Below the pieces are notes generated by a model. It did not search any database. It was not told the DNA's origin and saw only the letters and a program-made list of their open reading frames with translations. DNA of 64,000 nt from NCBI GenBank assembly GCA_944381055.1, contig CALWJQ010000097.1:1-64000 (forward strand), read 5' to 3'. The position numbers were made by a program, and so were the translations under genes. Below, one piece after another: positions 17,345 to 24,164 of the stretch. Numbering within the stretch: the stretch's first letter is position 1; each line of letters opens with the position of its first letter. Source of the DNA: an uncultured Clostridia bacterium (GTDB lineage Bacteria; Bacillota; Clostridia; Oscillospirales; Butyricicoccaceae).

Positions 17345-17373
17345 ATTATACGCCACATTGTCCATTTTGTCCA
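17345..17373 (-). promoter_or_regulatory. Promoter for the YabE-like gene
   Basis: Minus strand TGGACA (17368-17373), 17-nt spacer, TATAAT (17345-17350), about 95 nt before the start codon. Confidence 0.65.
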
Positions 17374-17624
17374 GTGGTTTTTGTGCGAAACGCCCGAACA
17401 CACCGTTTCCCGGCGCCTGACTTACGTTGACACCGTCTATAACGCCGTTGGTTTCATCAGCGATGAGTGGGGTTACAAAACTTTCATGCAGGCTTTACAG
17501 GCACGCGGTGGCGCGCCGTCCGGGGCTGCGCTACAATAAAAGCAGAAAACCGCAGCACAAGGAATGATTGGATATGCCCGGCCGCTCTCAGCTTTTGTCC
17601 GTTTCCGCCTTTTGCTTGTTTTAT
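17374..17624. other. Non-coding stretch without a recognised gene
   Basis: No convincing coding region. A possible 40-codon frame starts at ATG 17574 behind AAGGAATG, but its low-complexity translation (Ser/Pro/Leu-rich) overlaps the next hairpin and resembles no family I know. A TACAAT at 17531 lacks a good -35 partner. Confidence 0.4.
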
Positions 17625-17666
17625 CAGAGCCTTCCCTCGCCGTCTTCGGACGGCCGGAGGGCTCTG
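17625..17666 (+). other. Long stem-loop with a TTCG tetraloop
   Basis: CAGAGCC at 17625 and GGCTCTG at 17660 form the outer arms and GCCGTC/GACGGC the inner arms around TTCG, with a small internal loop. It lies 48 nt before the next gene. It could be a terminator of a short transcript or a leader element; there is no T-run. Confidence 0.45.
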
Positions 17667-17713
17667 ACCGCTTTTATCCCCCATACTGCAATCTGATACA
17701 GGAGTGATTTTCC

Positions 17714-17908
17714 ATGCTGCCCTGCCAGTCTGCCTGCACGCTCTTTCACACCGGATGCCATAAGACCTGCCCCGCCTGGCGCGTTTACCAGGAAGACCAG
17801 CGTCTGGAGCGGGAAAAGAAAAAGAGCTACCTGCAATATCACAACCACCGCTGCCGGCAGGTGACGCGCCAGCTTTTGCAGATGCAGGCTCGCCGCCTGG
17901 CGTGGTAA
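17714..17908 (+). CDS. Small Cys-rich protein
   Basis: 64 residues. Four cysteines and a histidine cluster at the N-terminus (C4, C8, H12, C15, C19), followed by P-A-W and a long basic, glutamine-rich helix. This is a likely zinc-binding head on a charged tail. AGGAG sits 9 nt upstream. I recall similar short proteins in Clostridia and their phages but cannot name a family. Function unknown. Confidence 0.5.
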   Translation: MLPCQSACTLFHTGCHKTCPAWRVYQEDQRLEREKKKSYLQYHNHRCRQVTRQLLQMQARRLAW

Positions 17909-17913
17909 ATGCC

Positions 17914-18024
17914 GCGCCGCGGGGCTTGACGGCTCCCGCGCAACCCCGCGCCATGCGCGGAGCTGCCGCCGCTTCCGCGGCGCACGCAAAAAGGCTTCGC
18001 TTTTTGCGTTCCGGTATGGTATAA
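17914..18024 (+). repeat. 111-bp direct repeat, copy 1
   Basis: Copy 1 matches 18055-18165 at all but one base (a G/A difference in the CTCCC-CGCAA segment), with a 141-bp period and a 30-bp unrelated linker. The unit has internal palindromes: CCGCGCCATGCGCGG, a CCGCCGC/GCGGCG stem, and a 9-bp AT-rich hairpin with arms CGCAAAAAG and CTTTTTGCG. Confidence 0.9.
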
Positions 18025-18054
18025 CCCCCGCGGCTTCCCCCAAAGCTCCGCTTT

Positions 18055-18165
18055 GCGCCGCGGGGCTTGACGGCTCCCACGCAACCCCGCGCCATGCGCG
18101 GAGCTGCCGCCGCTTCCGCGGCGCACGCAAAAAGGCTTCGCTTTTTGCGTTCCGGTATGGTATAA
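18055..18165 (+). repeat. 111-bp direct repeat, copy 2
   Basis: Second copy. The repeat ends in GGTATAA, and here the following T completes a perfect TATAAT, so the repeat end supplies the likely promoter of the next gene. Copy 1 is followed by C instead, giving TATAAC. Confidence 0.9.
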
Positions 18166-18166
18166 T
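18138..18166 (+). promoter_or_regulatory. Promoter at the end of repeat copy 2
   Basis: TATAAT at 18161-18166 with a weak TCGCTT (18138-18143) 17 nt upstream. The -35 lies in the right arm of the AT-rich hairpin. Confidence 0.5.
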
Positions 18167-18233
18167 ACCCCTATAAAGCCGGGCGGGCTTCTGTCAGCCG
18201 CGCTCCCGGCCTGCAAACAAGGGGGAATCGGCC

Positions 18234-19697
18234 GTGGAAATCAGACGCGGCGACATTATTATACGCGACATCTGTCCGTCGGACATTGCCGATCATGTGC
18301 GCTGGCGCACGGTGGACACCGAATGGATGAATTGGGATGCCCCGTGGCGGCAGCCCACCCTGCCTCCTGCCGAAGCCGAGCGTTTCCTGCGCCGTCTGGC
18401 CGCATCCCCCCTGCCCGCAGTGCGCACCCGCTTTGAGATCGCGCTCGACACCGGCGAACACATCGGCTGGATGAATTCCTATTCCCTCGACGCCGCACCG
18501 GGCGGGCTGGCCATCGGCATTGACATTGCCGAACCGCGCTTCCGCGGCGGCGGGCGCGGCGAACGGGCTTTTTCCGCCTTTATCCATTACCTGTTTTCCG
18601 CCGGGCTGACCCGGGTTTATACCGAAACGTGGTCCGGCAATCTGCCCATGATCCGTCTGGCGGGCAAATGCGGTTTTGAACTGATTCAGCGCGGCCAGAA
18701 AGATCGGCAGGTTCGGGGCGAAGCTTACGACAGCCTGCTGTTTTGCGTCACGCCGGCCGCATTTTACGAAAAGCAGGCCTTTGAACCGACGCCGGATGTC
18801 CGCCGGCCGCTCAGCCGCTGCGGCTGGGCGCTGACCGCCCTGATCGGCCTGGGGCAGCTGAGCGCCCTGGCGCTGGCGCTGCTTTCACGCCTGTTTTTCC
18901 CCGAACTCCTCGGCTCGGCGGCCGGCGCGCTGCTGCTGTCTGACCTTTCGCTGTACGGCGTCGGGTTGACCGCGCTGGCGCTCATTTTACGCAAGATGCC
19001 GGCGCCGCCGCTGCCGCAGCCCGATCAGCCGCCCGACACCCCGGCGCTGCTCAGACTGCTGACGCTCTGCCTGGGCATGGGATACCTCGGCCAGCTGGCC
19101 GGCACAACGGCTGTCACCCTGCTGGAGTACCTGTTCGGCCGCAGCTATGCCGACCCGCTTGCCGGCCTCTTTACCCTGTCGAACCCGTCGGTTATCTTTG
19201 TGTTTGCCGTTGTTCTGGGCCCGGTGTTTGAAGAACTGATTTTCCGCGATATTTTGCTGCGCCGCCTGCTGCCATACGGGCAGGCTTTTGCCATTCAGGC
19301 CACCGCCGTCGCCTTTGCCCTGTTCCACTGCAACGTCGCGCAGTTTTTCTATGCTTATGCTGCCGGCGTCATCCTGGCCTATGCCGTTGTTTCAACGGGA
19401 CGGCTGCACATCGGGATCCTGCTGCACGCCTGTTTTAACCTGGTCGGCTCGCTGCTCATGCCGGCGCTGCTGCAAACCGGAAACTCGGCGGTCATCGGCT
19501 TGGCGAGCATCGCCGTCATGGCCCTGATGGCAGGCAGCCTGATTCTGCTTGCCCGCGGGAAAAGCCGCGTGCGCCTTGACGCCGGCTCCATGCCGCTCAG
19601 CGAAGAGCAAAAACGCCGCCTGGCGCTTCAGTCCCCCGGCGTACTGGTCTTCGTCGCAATCAGCCTGGGGCTCACCGCGTGGACTTTCTTTTCCTGA
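18234..19697 (+). CDS. GNAT acetyltransferase fused to a CPBP-family membrane protease
   Basis: 487 residues. Residues 1-175 form a GNAT domain of the RimJ/ribosomal-protein type (I-A-E-P-R-F-R-G-G-G-R-G-E-R-A-F, then E-T-W-S-G-N-L-P-M-I-R-L-A-G-K-C-G-F). Residues 195-485 form about eight membrane helices with the CPBP (CAAX protease/bacteriocin-processing) signature: E333-E334-x3-R338, F-A-L-F-H365, and H398-x3-N402. CPBP enzymes are intramembrane glutamic proteases. The GTG start is preceded by AGGGGGAA. The frame is continuous, so this is a true fusion. The cytoplasmic GNAT part could modify or bind the protease substrate; this is inference. Confidence 0.85.
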   Translation: MEIRRGDIIIRDICPSDIADHVRWRTVDTEWMNWDAPWRQPTLPPAEAERFLRRLAASPLPAVRTRFEIALDTGEHIGWMNSYSLDAAPGGLAIGIDIAEPRFRGGGRGERAFSAFIHYLFSAGLTRVYTETWSGNLPMIRLAGKCGFELIQRGQKDRQVRGEAYDSLLFCVTPAAFYEKQAFEPTPDVRRPLSRCGWALTALIGLGQLSALALALLSRLFFPELLGSAAGALLLSDLSLYGVGLTALALILRKMPAPPLPQPDQPPDTPALLRLLTLCLGMGYLGQLAGTTAVTLLEYLFGRSYADPLAGLFTLSNPSVIFVFAVVLGPVFEELIFRDILLRRLLPYGQAFAIQATAVAFALFHCNVAQFFYAYAAGVILAYAVVSTGRLHIGILLHACFNLVGSLLMPALLQTGNSAVIGLASIAVMALMAGSLILLARGKSRVRLDAGSMPLSEEQKRRLALQSPGVLVFVAISLGLTAWTFFS

Positions 19698-19739
19698 CGT
19701 ATTTTTTCCTGCCGTGGAAAACGGCCTTGTAACACGCAG

Positions 19740-19789
19740 AAAAGCAGGCCGGCCCGCCTGAAAACGGCGGCCGGCCTGCTTTTTGTTTT
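19740..19789 (+). terminator. Terminator of the GNAT-CPBP gene
   Basis: A 14-bp perfect stem (19741-19754 with 19769-19782) is followed by TTTGTTTT. Confidence 0.9.
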
Positions 19790-19816
19790 GCAAAGAAACG
19801 GCATCAATGGTATAAT
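19788..19816 (+). promoter_or_regulatory. Promoter-like sequence antisense to the EamA gene
   Basis: TTGCAA (19788-19793), 17-nt spacer, TATAAT (19811-19816) on the plus strand, pointing into the 3-prime end of a minus-strand gene with no plus-strand gene behind it until 20822. Confidence 0.45.
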
Positions 19817-19818
19817 CA

Positions 19819-20682
19819 TCACACCGCCATACCGCGGCGCTTCGCGCGTTCCGGGGGGAGCAGCGCATCCAGCAGCATTCCCGCCAGGATAAAGGCGAAC
19901 CCGACGAACACCATGGGGCTCGGGTATTCCCGCAGGAAAAGCGCCACCCAGACAGGGCCCAGGATCATTTCCCACAGCGCAATGACCGACGCCTTCCGGG
20001 CGGATACCTTTTGAACCCCCATGTTGTAAAAGGCGTAGCCGCCCCCCACCTGGATCACTCCGAGGATCAGCATAAGCACCCACTCGGCGCCGTCCATCTG
20101 ACCCAGCCCGGACAGCGTCCCCGGAAAAATCAGGAAAACGGCAGCCGCGGTAAACAGGTTGGCCACGGCGGTCAGCCCCACCGGATTGGACCCGGCCGCC
20201 TTTTGTGAGCTGACCGTCATCAGGGCGAAAAACACCCCTTCGGACAGCGCAATCAGGTTGCCGGCCCGGCTGGACGCGTCCGTTCCTGAACACATAAAAA
20301 ACACCACGCCGGCAAAAATGACCGCCACCGGAATAAACCCGCGCAAATGAAAGCGCCGCGTCGTCACACAGTGGGCCAGAAACAGCCAGATGGCCGCCGT
20401 ATACTGCATCCCGACGGCGATCGGCGCAGATGTCGACCCCAGCGCGGCAACGATGCTCAGGCACAGCCCGGCATACGAACAGACGTAAAGCGCCATCCAG
20501 CCGTTCCATTTCAGCTGCCGGGGCCGGACAGCAGCCGCCAGCGCCAGCGCCGCAATGAGCGATCGCAGCCCGCAAATCAGGACGGAATCCAGCGTAAGAT
20601 ATTTGACAATCGGGGAATTGAGGCTCCAGAACACGGCCCCCAGAAAGACCAGGAAGCCGCCCGGCAGCGGTCGACGGTTCAT
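19819..20682 (-). CDS. EamA (DMT superfamily) metabolite exporter
   Basis: 287 residues with ten hydrophobic helices in two EamA repeats. Typical segments are F-L-G-A-V-F-W-S-L-N-S-P at the start, G-M-Q-Y-T-A-A-I-W-L-F at the end of helix 4, and E-M-I-L-G-P-V-W-V-A-L-F-L-R-E in the second half. Members export amino acids, nucleosides or other small metabolites. ATG 20682 is chosen because the predicted transcription start (about 20728) lies downstream of the alternative ATG at 20733. It is divergent from a TetR gene, which is the likely regulator. Confidence 0.85.
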   Translation of the reverse strand: MNRRPLPGGFLVFLGAVFWSLNSPIVKYLTLDSVLICGLRSLIAALALAAAVRPRQLKWNGWMALYVCSYAGLCLSIVAALGSTSAPIAVGMQYTAAIWLFLAHCVTTRRFHLRGFIPVAVIFAGVVFFMCSGTDASSRAGNLIALSEGVFFALMTVSSQKAAGSNPVGLTAVANLFTAAAVFLIFPGTLSGLGQMDGAEWVLMLILGVIQVGGGYAFYNMGVQKVSARKASVIALWEMILGPVWVALFLREYPSPMVFVGFAFILAGMLLDALLPPERAKRRGMAV

Positions 20683-20734
20683 GTTGTGCGCGCCCTTTCC
20701 TGCAGTTTTCAACCGCGATAATTTTTCAATCATG

Positions 20735-20763
20735 ATTATAATTCGCCCGATTGGCCTTGTCAA
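20735..20763 (-). promoter_or_regulatory. Perfect-consensus promoter of the EamA gene with an adjacent palindrome
   Basis: Minus strand TTGACA (20758-20763), 17-nt spacer, TATAAT (20735-20740). A 10-bp palindrome AATCATGATT (20728-20737) overlaps the -10 and the start point, a natural operator position for the divergent TetR protein. Confidence 0.8.
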
Positions 20764-20821
20764 GGCCCATGTCCCGGCGTTTACAGCCGTTTTATCCTGC
20801 GTGAAAGGAGAAGTGCCTGAT

Positions 20822-21499
20822 TTGAAATCGAAAACCAGACCTTTTTACCTGCCGCTGACGCTGAAGCGCAAGCGGATCATGATCTATTTTATCGAAGCCA
20901 CGGAAAAGCTGCTCCGCAGCGGGGGCCTTGCGGGGCTGTCGATCCGGGGGATCGCCGCCGAAGCCGGATACAACAGCGCCACGATTTACAGTTATTTTGA
21001 CAGCCTGGAGCAACTGGCCATGTTCGGATCGGTTTGCTATCTGCGGGAATATGTCGCTCAGCTGGAACAGGAGCTGACGCCCGGTATGCGGGCGATTGAC
21101 CGCTACCGGACGATTTACCGCTGCTTTAACATCCACGCCCTGCAAAACCCGGAAATTTACCACCATCTGTTCTTCGGGAAATACAGCGATATGCTGGGCG
21201 ACGTGCTGCGCCTTTATTACGAGGATCTGTTTCCCGGCGAACTTGAACATTTCAGCGATGAAATGCGTGACATGCTGATGCGCGGCAGCATGGCGCAGCG
21301 CGATCGCGTCGTCATGGATCGCATGGTTTCAGAAGGCGACATCCGGCCGGAAAAATCGGCTGTCACCATGGATCTGATCATCGCCCTGCATCAGAACTTT
21401 CTTTACGAAGCCTGCCTGCGGCCAGACAGTCTCGACGCGTCGGCGCGCCGCGAAACCTTCCGGCAGCAGTTTGAATACCTGCTCGCCGCGGGGCGCTGA
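20822..21499 (+). CDS. TetR/AcrR-family transcriptional regulator
   Basis: 225 residues. The N-terminal helix-turn-helix (about residues 18-65) has G-L-A-G-L-S-I-R-G-I-A-A-E-A-G-Y-N-S-A-T-I-Y-S-Y-F, the TetR signature; the C-terminal ligand domain is not recognisable. Start is TTG 20822 behind AAAGGAGA; no ATG is available before the DNA-binding domain. It faces away from the EamA exporter gene, so it probably represses that gene and responds to its substrate. Confidence 0.85.
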   Translation: MKSKTRPFYLPLTLKRKRIMIYFIEATEKLLRSGGLAGLSIRGIAAEAGYNSATIYSYFDSLEQLAMFGSVCYLREYVAQLEQELTPGMRAIDRYRTIYRCFNIHALQNPEIYHHLFFGKYSDMLGDVLRLYYEDLFPGELEHFSDEMRDMLMRGSMAQRDRVVMDRMVSEGDIRPEKSAVTMDLIIALHQNFLYEACLRPDSLDASARRETFRQQFEYLLAAGR

Positions 21500-21532
21500 A
21501 CGGTTTTCCTTGCCCAGATGCCAAACGCGCCT

Positions 21533-21562
21533 GCCGAACCTTCCGGCAGGCGCGTTTTTTAT
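21533..21562. terminator. Terminator between tetR and the DnaD-type gene
   Basis: A 12-14-bp stem AAACGCGCCTGCC / GGCAGGCGCGTTT followed by TTT on the plus strand, serving two convergent genes. Confidence 0.85.
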
Positions 21563-22764
21563 TGTCCGGCCGCAGCGCGGCGTTCCTCTTCTTCACGGCA
21601 GGCGCGCTCAAAGCACTCGCACATGCTGCTGCCGATGTACCCGCGGTCCCCGCATTTGGGGCAGTCAGGCCGGTCTTCAAGCCAGTCGGGCGGAAGCCCG
21701 TTCTGGCGCAGCAGCTCCTGCCGCGCCCGCAGCAGCCCGTCCCGGCGTTCTTCCAGCCCTGCGCGGGCGTCTTCGCCGCCCAGGGCGGCGCGCGCTGCCC
21801 GCGACGCGCACAGCCTCAGCTGTTTTTCGTTTTCCGCAAACCGCGGATCGCTGTTCATCAGGTTTTCCAGCCGCTCACGAATGCGCTGTTCACGCATTTT
21901 CCGCTTTTTCTCAAACGCGCGCGTCACCGTCTGCACGACGCTGTCGCGCTCGCGCCCGGCGTTTGCCCGCTGCGCCGGCTTTTTGTCCCCCGTTTCGACC
22001 TGCCGCGCCGTCTCAAAGCCCTGGCTGTGCCAGTTTTCCAGAATTTTATTCATATAGCGCCATTCCAGTTTCCCGCACCGCAGAACCGTGCGGTCATACG
22101 CCAGGCGCAGCAGCTCGTCCGATATGCCCCAGTCGCTCCAGCGCTCGATGTACTTGCCTTCCGATTCCGACGGGCGGCGGTCGTAAATGCCCAGCATCCG
22201 CAGCACGCGCGCCCCTTCGGCCCGCAGGCGCTGCTGGCGGCGCATATGCCGCTCCGCATCTTCATATGTGGTCAGCCCGGCGTCGGCCCAGCGATACGCC
22301 TGCCGCTCGATTTCCCGCGCGCTCAGGTTGTCGCGCATACTGCAATCGTTGACGAGCAGCATTAAAACGTCGGCCGGCAGGTTGAGCTCTGTGTAAACGC
22401 TGTACAGCGTTTCGAGTTCACGGCGGCGCAGCACGCGCCCCAGCATGTTTTCCGTATACCGGACAACCCCCCTGAAAGCGACATCTTCACGCTGCAATTT
22501 CAAAATATCACCGGGATCCGCCTCAGCTTCTCCGCGCGGCGGCGGCAGGGCGGCATCGCGCCCCAACCCGTACATGACAAGCAGGCGGGCCGCCTTCTGC
22601 GTCCGCTCCTCGTCCATGCGCAGCGTATCGGCCGCTGTTTTCAAAGCGATTGTCCCCCCGGCGGCAGCGGCGCAGGCGTACAGCAGCGCCGCGTCGCCGT
22701 CGGCCGCCTGCGTCAGCAGCTGCATAGCCCCGCGGATGTCTTTCTGCACCTCAATCCTTCTCAT
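21559..22764 (-). CDS. DnaD-type replication protein ending in a DnaC-like N-terminal zinc domain
   Basis: 401 residues. The N-terminal 100 residues are a winged-helix-like segment; residues about 115-195 and 210-280 are DnaD-family (DnaB_2) regions with Y-S-V-Y-T-E-L-N-L-P-A-D-V-L and W-R-Y-M-N-K-I-L-E-N-W. From about 300 on, the charged helical stretch ending R-Q-E-L-L-R-Q-N-G-L-P-P-D-W-L and then C-P-K-C-G-D-R-G-Y-I-x5-C-E-C looks like the front of clostridial DnaC helicase loaders. The loader's AAA+ ATPase does not follow: the protein stops 20 residues later at a terminator. DnaD proteins help open DNA and load helicase at replication restart or initiation. The start follows AAGGGGGG. Confidence 0.75.
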   Translation of the reverse strand: MRRIEVQKDIRGAMQLLTQAADGDAALLYACAAAAGGTIALKTAADTLRMDEERTQKAARLLVMYGLGRDAALPPPRGEAEADPGDILKLQREDVAFRGVVRYTENMLGRVLRRRELETLYSVYTELNLPADVLMLLVNDCSMRDNLSAREIERQAYRWADAGLTTYEDAERHMRRQQRLRAEGARVLRMLGIYDRRPSESEGKYIERWSDWGISDELLRLAYDRTVLRCGKLEWRYMNKILENWHSQGFETARQVETGDKKPAQRANAGRERDSVVQTVTRAFEKKRKMREQRIRERLENLMNSDPRFAENEKQLRLCASRAARAALGGEDARAGLEERRDGLLRARQELLRQNGLPPDWLEDRPDCPKCGDRGYIGSSMCECFERACREEEERRAAAGQ

Positions 22765-22791
22765 GGCCGTCCCCCCTTTTGCACGCTGCCT

Positions 22792-22819
22792 ATTATAGCA
22801 CAAAACACAGATTGTGCAA
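22792..22819 (-). promoter_or_regulatory. Promoter for the DnaD-type gene
   Basis: Minus strand TTGCAC (22814-22819), 16-nt spacer, TATAAT (22792-22797), 27 nt before the start codon. Confidence 0.75.
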
Positions 22820-22864
22820 AGCTGTCGAAAAGTGTAAACGCTTTGTTTTTTTACCGTAAAAACC

Positions 22865-22893
22865 TTGGTTTTTTCTGCCGAATATGCTATACT
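22865..22893 (+). promoter_or_regulatory. Promoter for the glmU-like operon
   Basis: TTGGTT (22865-22870), 17-nt spacer, TATACT (22888-22893), divergent from the DnaD promoter. Confidence 0.65.
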
Positions 22894-22945
22894 GGTAATG
22901 TGCCGTTTTTGCGGCGCGCAAATGACATTTAAAGGATGGGAGCGC

Positions 22946-24127
22946 ATGGAGCTCATCGACACTCTGATTCTTGTCCCCCCGCAGGACGCGGCTTATCACA
23001 TTGAGCTGCTGTCCTGTACGGTTTTTGATCACATTGCCTCGGCGGCGGCCGCTTTTTCGCCGCAGCGCGTCTTCAGCCGCGGCCTGTGCGCAGGCAAAAG
23101 CGAATATGCCCAGTGCCTGGCTGCCGACGACCTGCCCGGTCTGGTCGACGCCTACCTGATGGCGTCCGACGCGCCGTCGGTTCTTTTGATCACCCGCCCG
23201 ACCCCGGCGCTGTCGCCCCAGACGCTGAACGCGCTGGCGCTGCTGGCCGAATCGGCCAACGGATCGGCCGTGCTGCGCGACGGCGACGGCGTTCTGGCCG
23301 TGCTGCTGCCGCGCGAATCGCTCGAAGCGTATGATTTCGATGGTTTTTCCGGCCTGTCGGCTGCGCAGCTGTGCGAGGATCTCAACGCCGTGGCGCATGA
23401 CGTGCCGCCTGACGAACGGCATGTGGTGACCGACACGGTCAGCGCCTATTACGCGCAGGAAGTGCTGCGCGCCCGCATCAACGTCTACTGGATGGAACAA
23501 GGCGTCTTGCTCGTCGACCCCAACACCACTTACATTTCCCCGCTGGCGCGCATCGGCGCAGGCAGCGTCGTCCTGCCCGGGTGCTTTTTCAACGGCCGCA
23601 CCCGTGTCGGCGAAGGCTGCCGCATCGGCCCCAACGCCTTTTTGCAGGACGCCGACATCGGCGACGGCGTCACCGTCAATTCTTCGCAGATCTTTGAAAG
23701 CTCGGTCGGCGCCGGCACGACGGTCGGACCCTTTGCCTATATCCGCCCCGGCTGCCAGGTGGGCGAAAAGGCGCGCATCGGCGATTTTGTCGAACTGAAA
23801 AAAGCACAGATAGGCGACGGGACCAAAGTGGCGCACCTGACCTATCTGGGCGACATCACGCTGGGGCGCCGCGTCAATGTCGGCTGCGGCGTGGTCGCCG
23901 TCAATTACGACGGCAAAGCCAAGCACCATTCCACAGTGGGCGATGACAGCTTCATCGGCTGCAACGTCAACCTGGTCTCGCCCGTCGAAGTGGGGCAGGA
24001 TGCCTACATCGCCGCCGGCACGACGGTGACCGAGGCAGTGCCCGGCGGATCGCTGTGCATCGGCCGCGCCCGGGCTGCCGTCAAGCCGGACTGGGTGAAA
24101 AAGCGGCGCGACAGCGGCAAGCTGTAA
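22946..24127 (+). CDS. glmU: GlmU-like protein with intact acetyltransferase and degenerate uridyltransferase half
   Basis: 393 residues, against about 450-460 for normal GlmU. The C-terminal 200 residues form a left-handed beta-helix with the GlmU acetyltransferase core H-L-T-Y-L-G-D, N-Y-D-G-K-A-K-H and A-A-G-T-T-V-T, which makes N-acetylglucosamine 1-phosphate. The N-terminal 190 residues lack the nucleotide loop L-A-A-G-x-G-T-R-M and the metal-binding G-D-x-P (I-T-R-P-T-P is found there), so UTP transfer is unlikely. The linker R-R-x-N region before the helix is recognisable (L-R-A-R-I-N-V-Y-W-M). Gene order with prs, pth and mfd supports orthology. The start follows AAAGGATGGGAG. Confidence 0.8.
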   Translation: MELIDTLILVPPQDAAYHIELLSCTVFDHIASAAAAFSPQRVFSRGLCAGKSEYAQCLAADDLPGLVDAYLMASDAPSVLLITRPTPALSPQTLNALALLAESANGSAVLRDGDGVLAVLLPRESLEAYDFDGFSGLSAAQLCEDLNAVAHDVPPDERHVVTDTVSAYYAQEVLRARINVYWMEQGVLLVDPNTTYISPLARIGAGSVVLPGCFFNGRTRVGEGCRIGPNAFLQDADIGDGVTVNSSQIFESSVGAGTTVGPFAYIRPGCQVGEKARIGDFVELKKAQIGDGTKVAHLTYLGDITLGRRVNVGCGVVAVNYDGKAKHHSTVGDDSFIGCNVNLVSPVEVGQDAYIAAGTTVTEAVPGGSLCIGRARAAVKPDWVKKRRDSGKL

Positions 24128-24164
24128 ATCATTTTTAAAAATAGAATCTTGGGGGTAACTACGT

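Noticed and set aside
17574-17696. A 40-codon frame with a passable ribosome site before the small Cys-rich gene
   Set aside because: Composition is Ser/Pro/Leu-rich and overlaps a long hairpin; no family resemblance.
17914-18165. Considered a CRISPR array
   Set aside because: Only two 111-bp units with palindromes and a 30-bp linker; no short repeat-spacer pattern and no cas genes.
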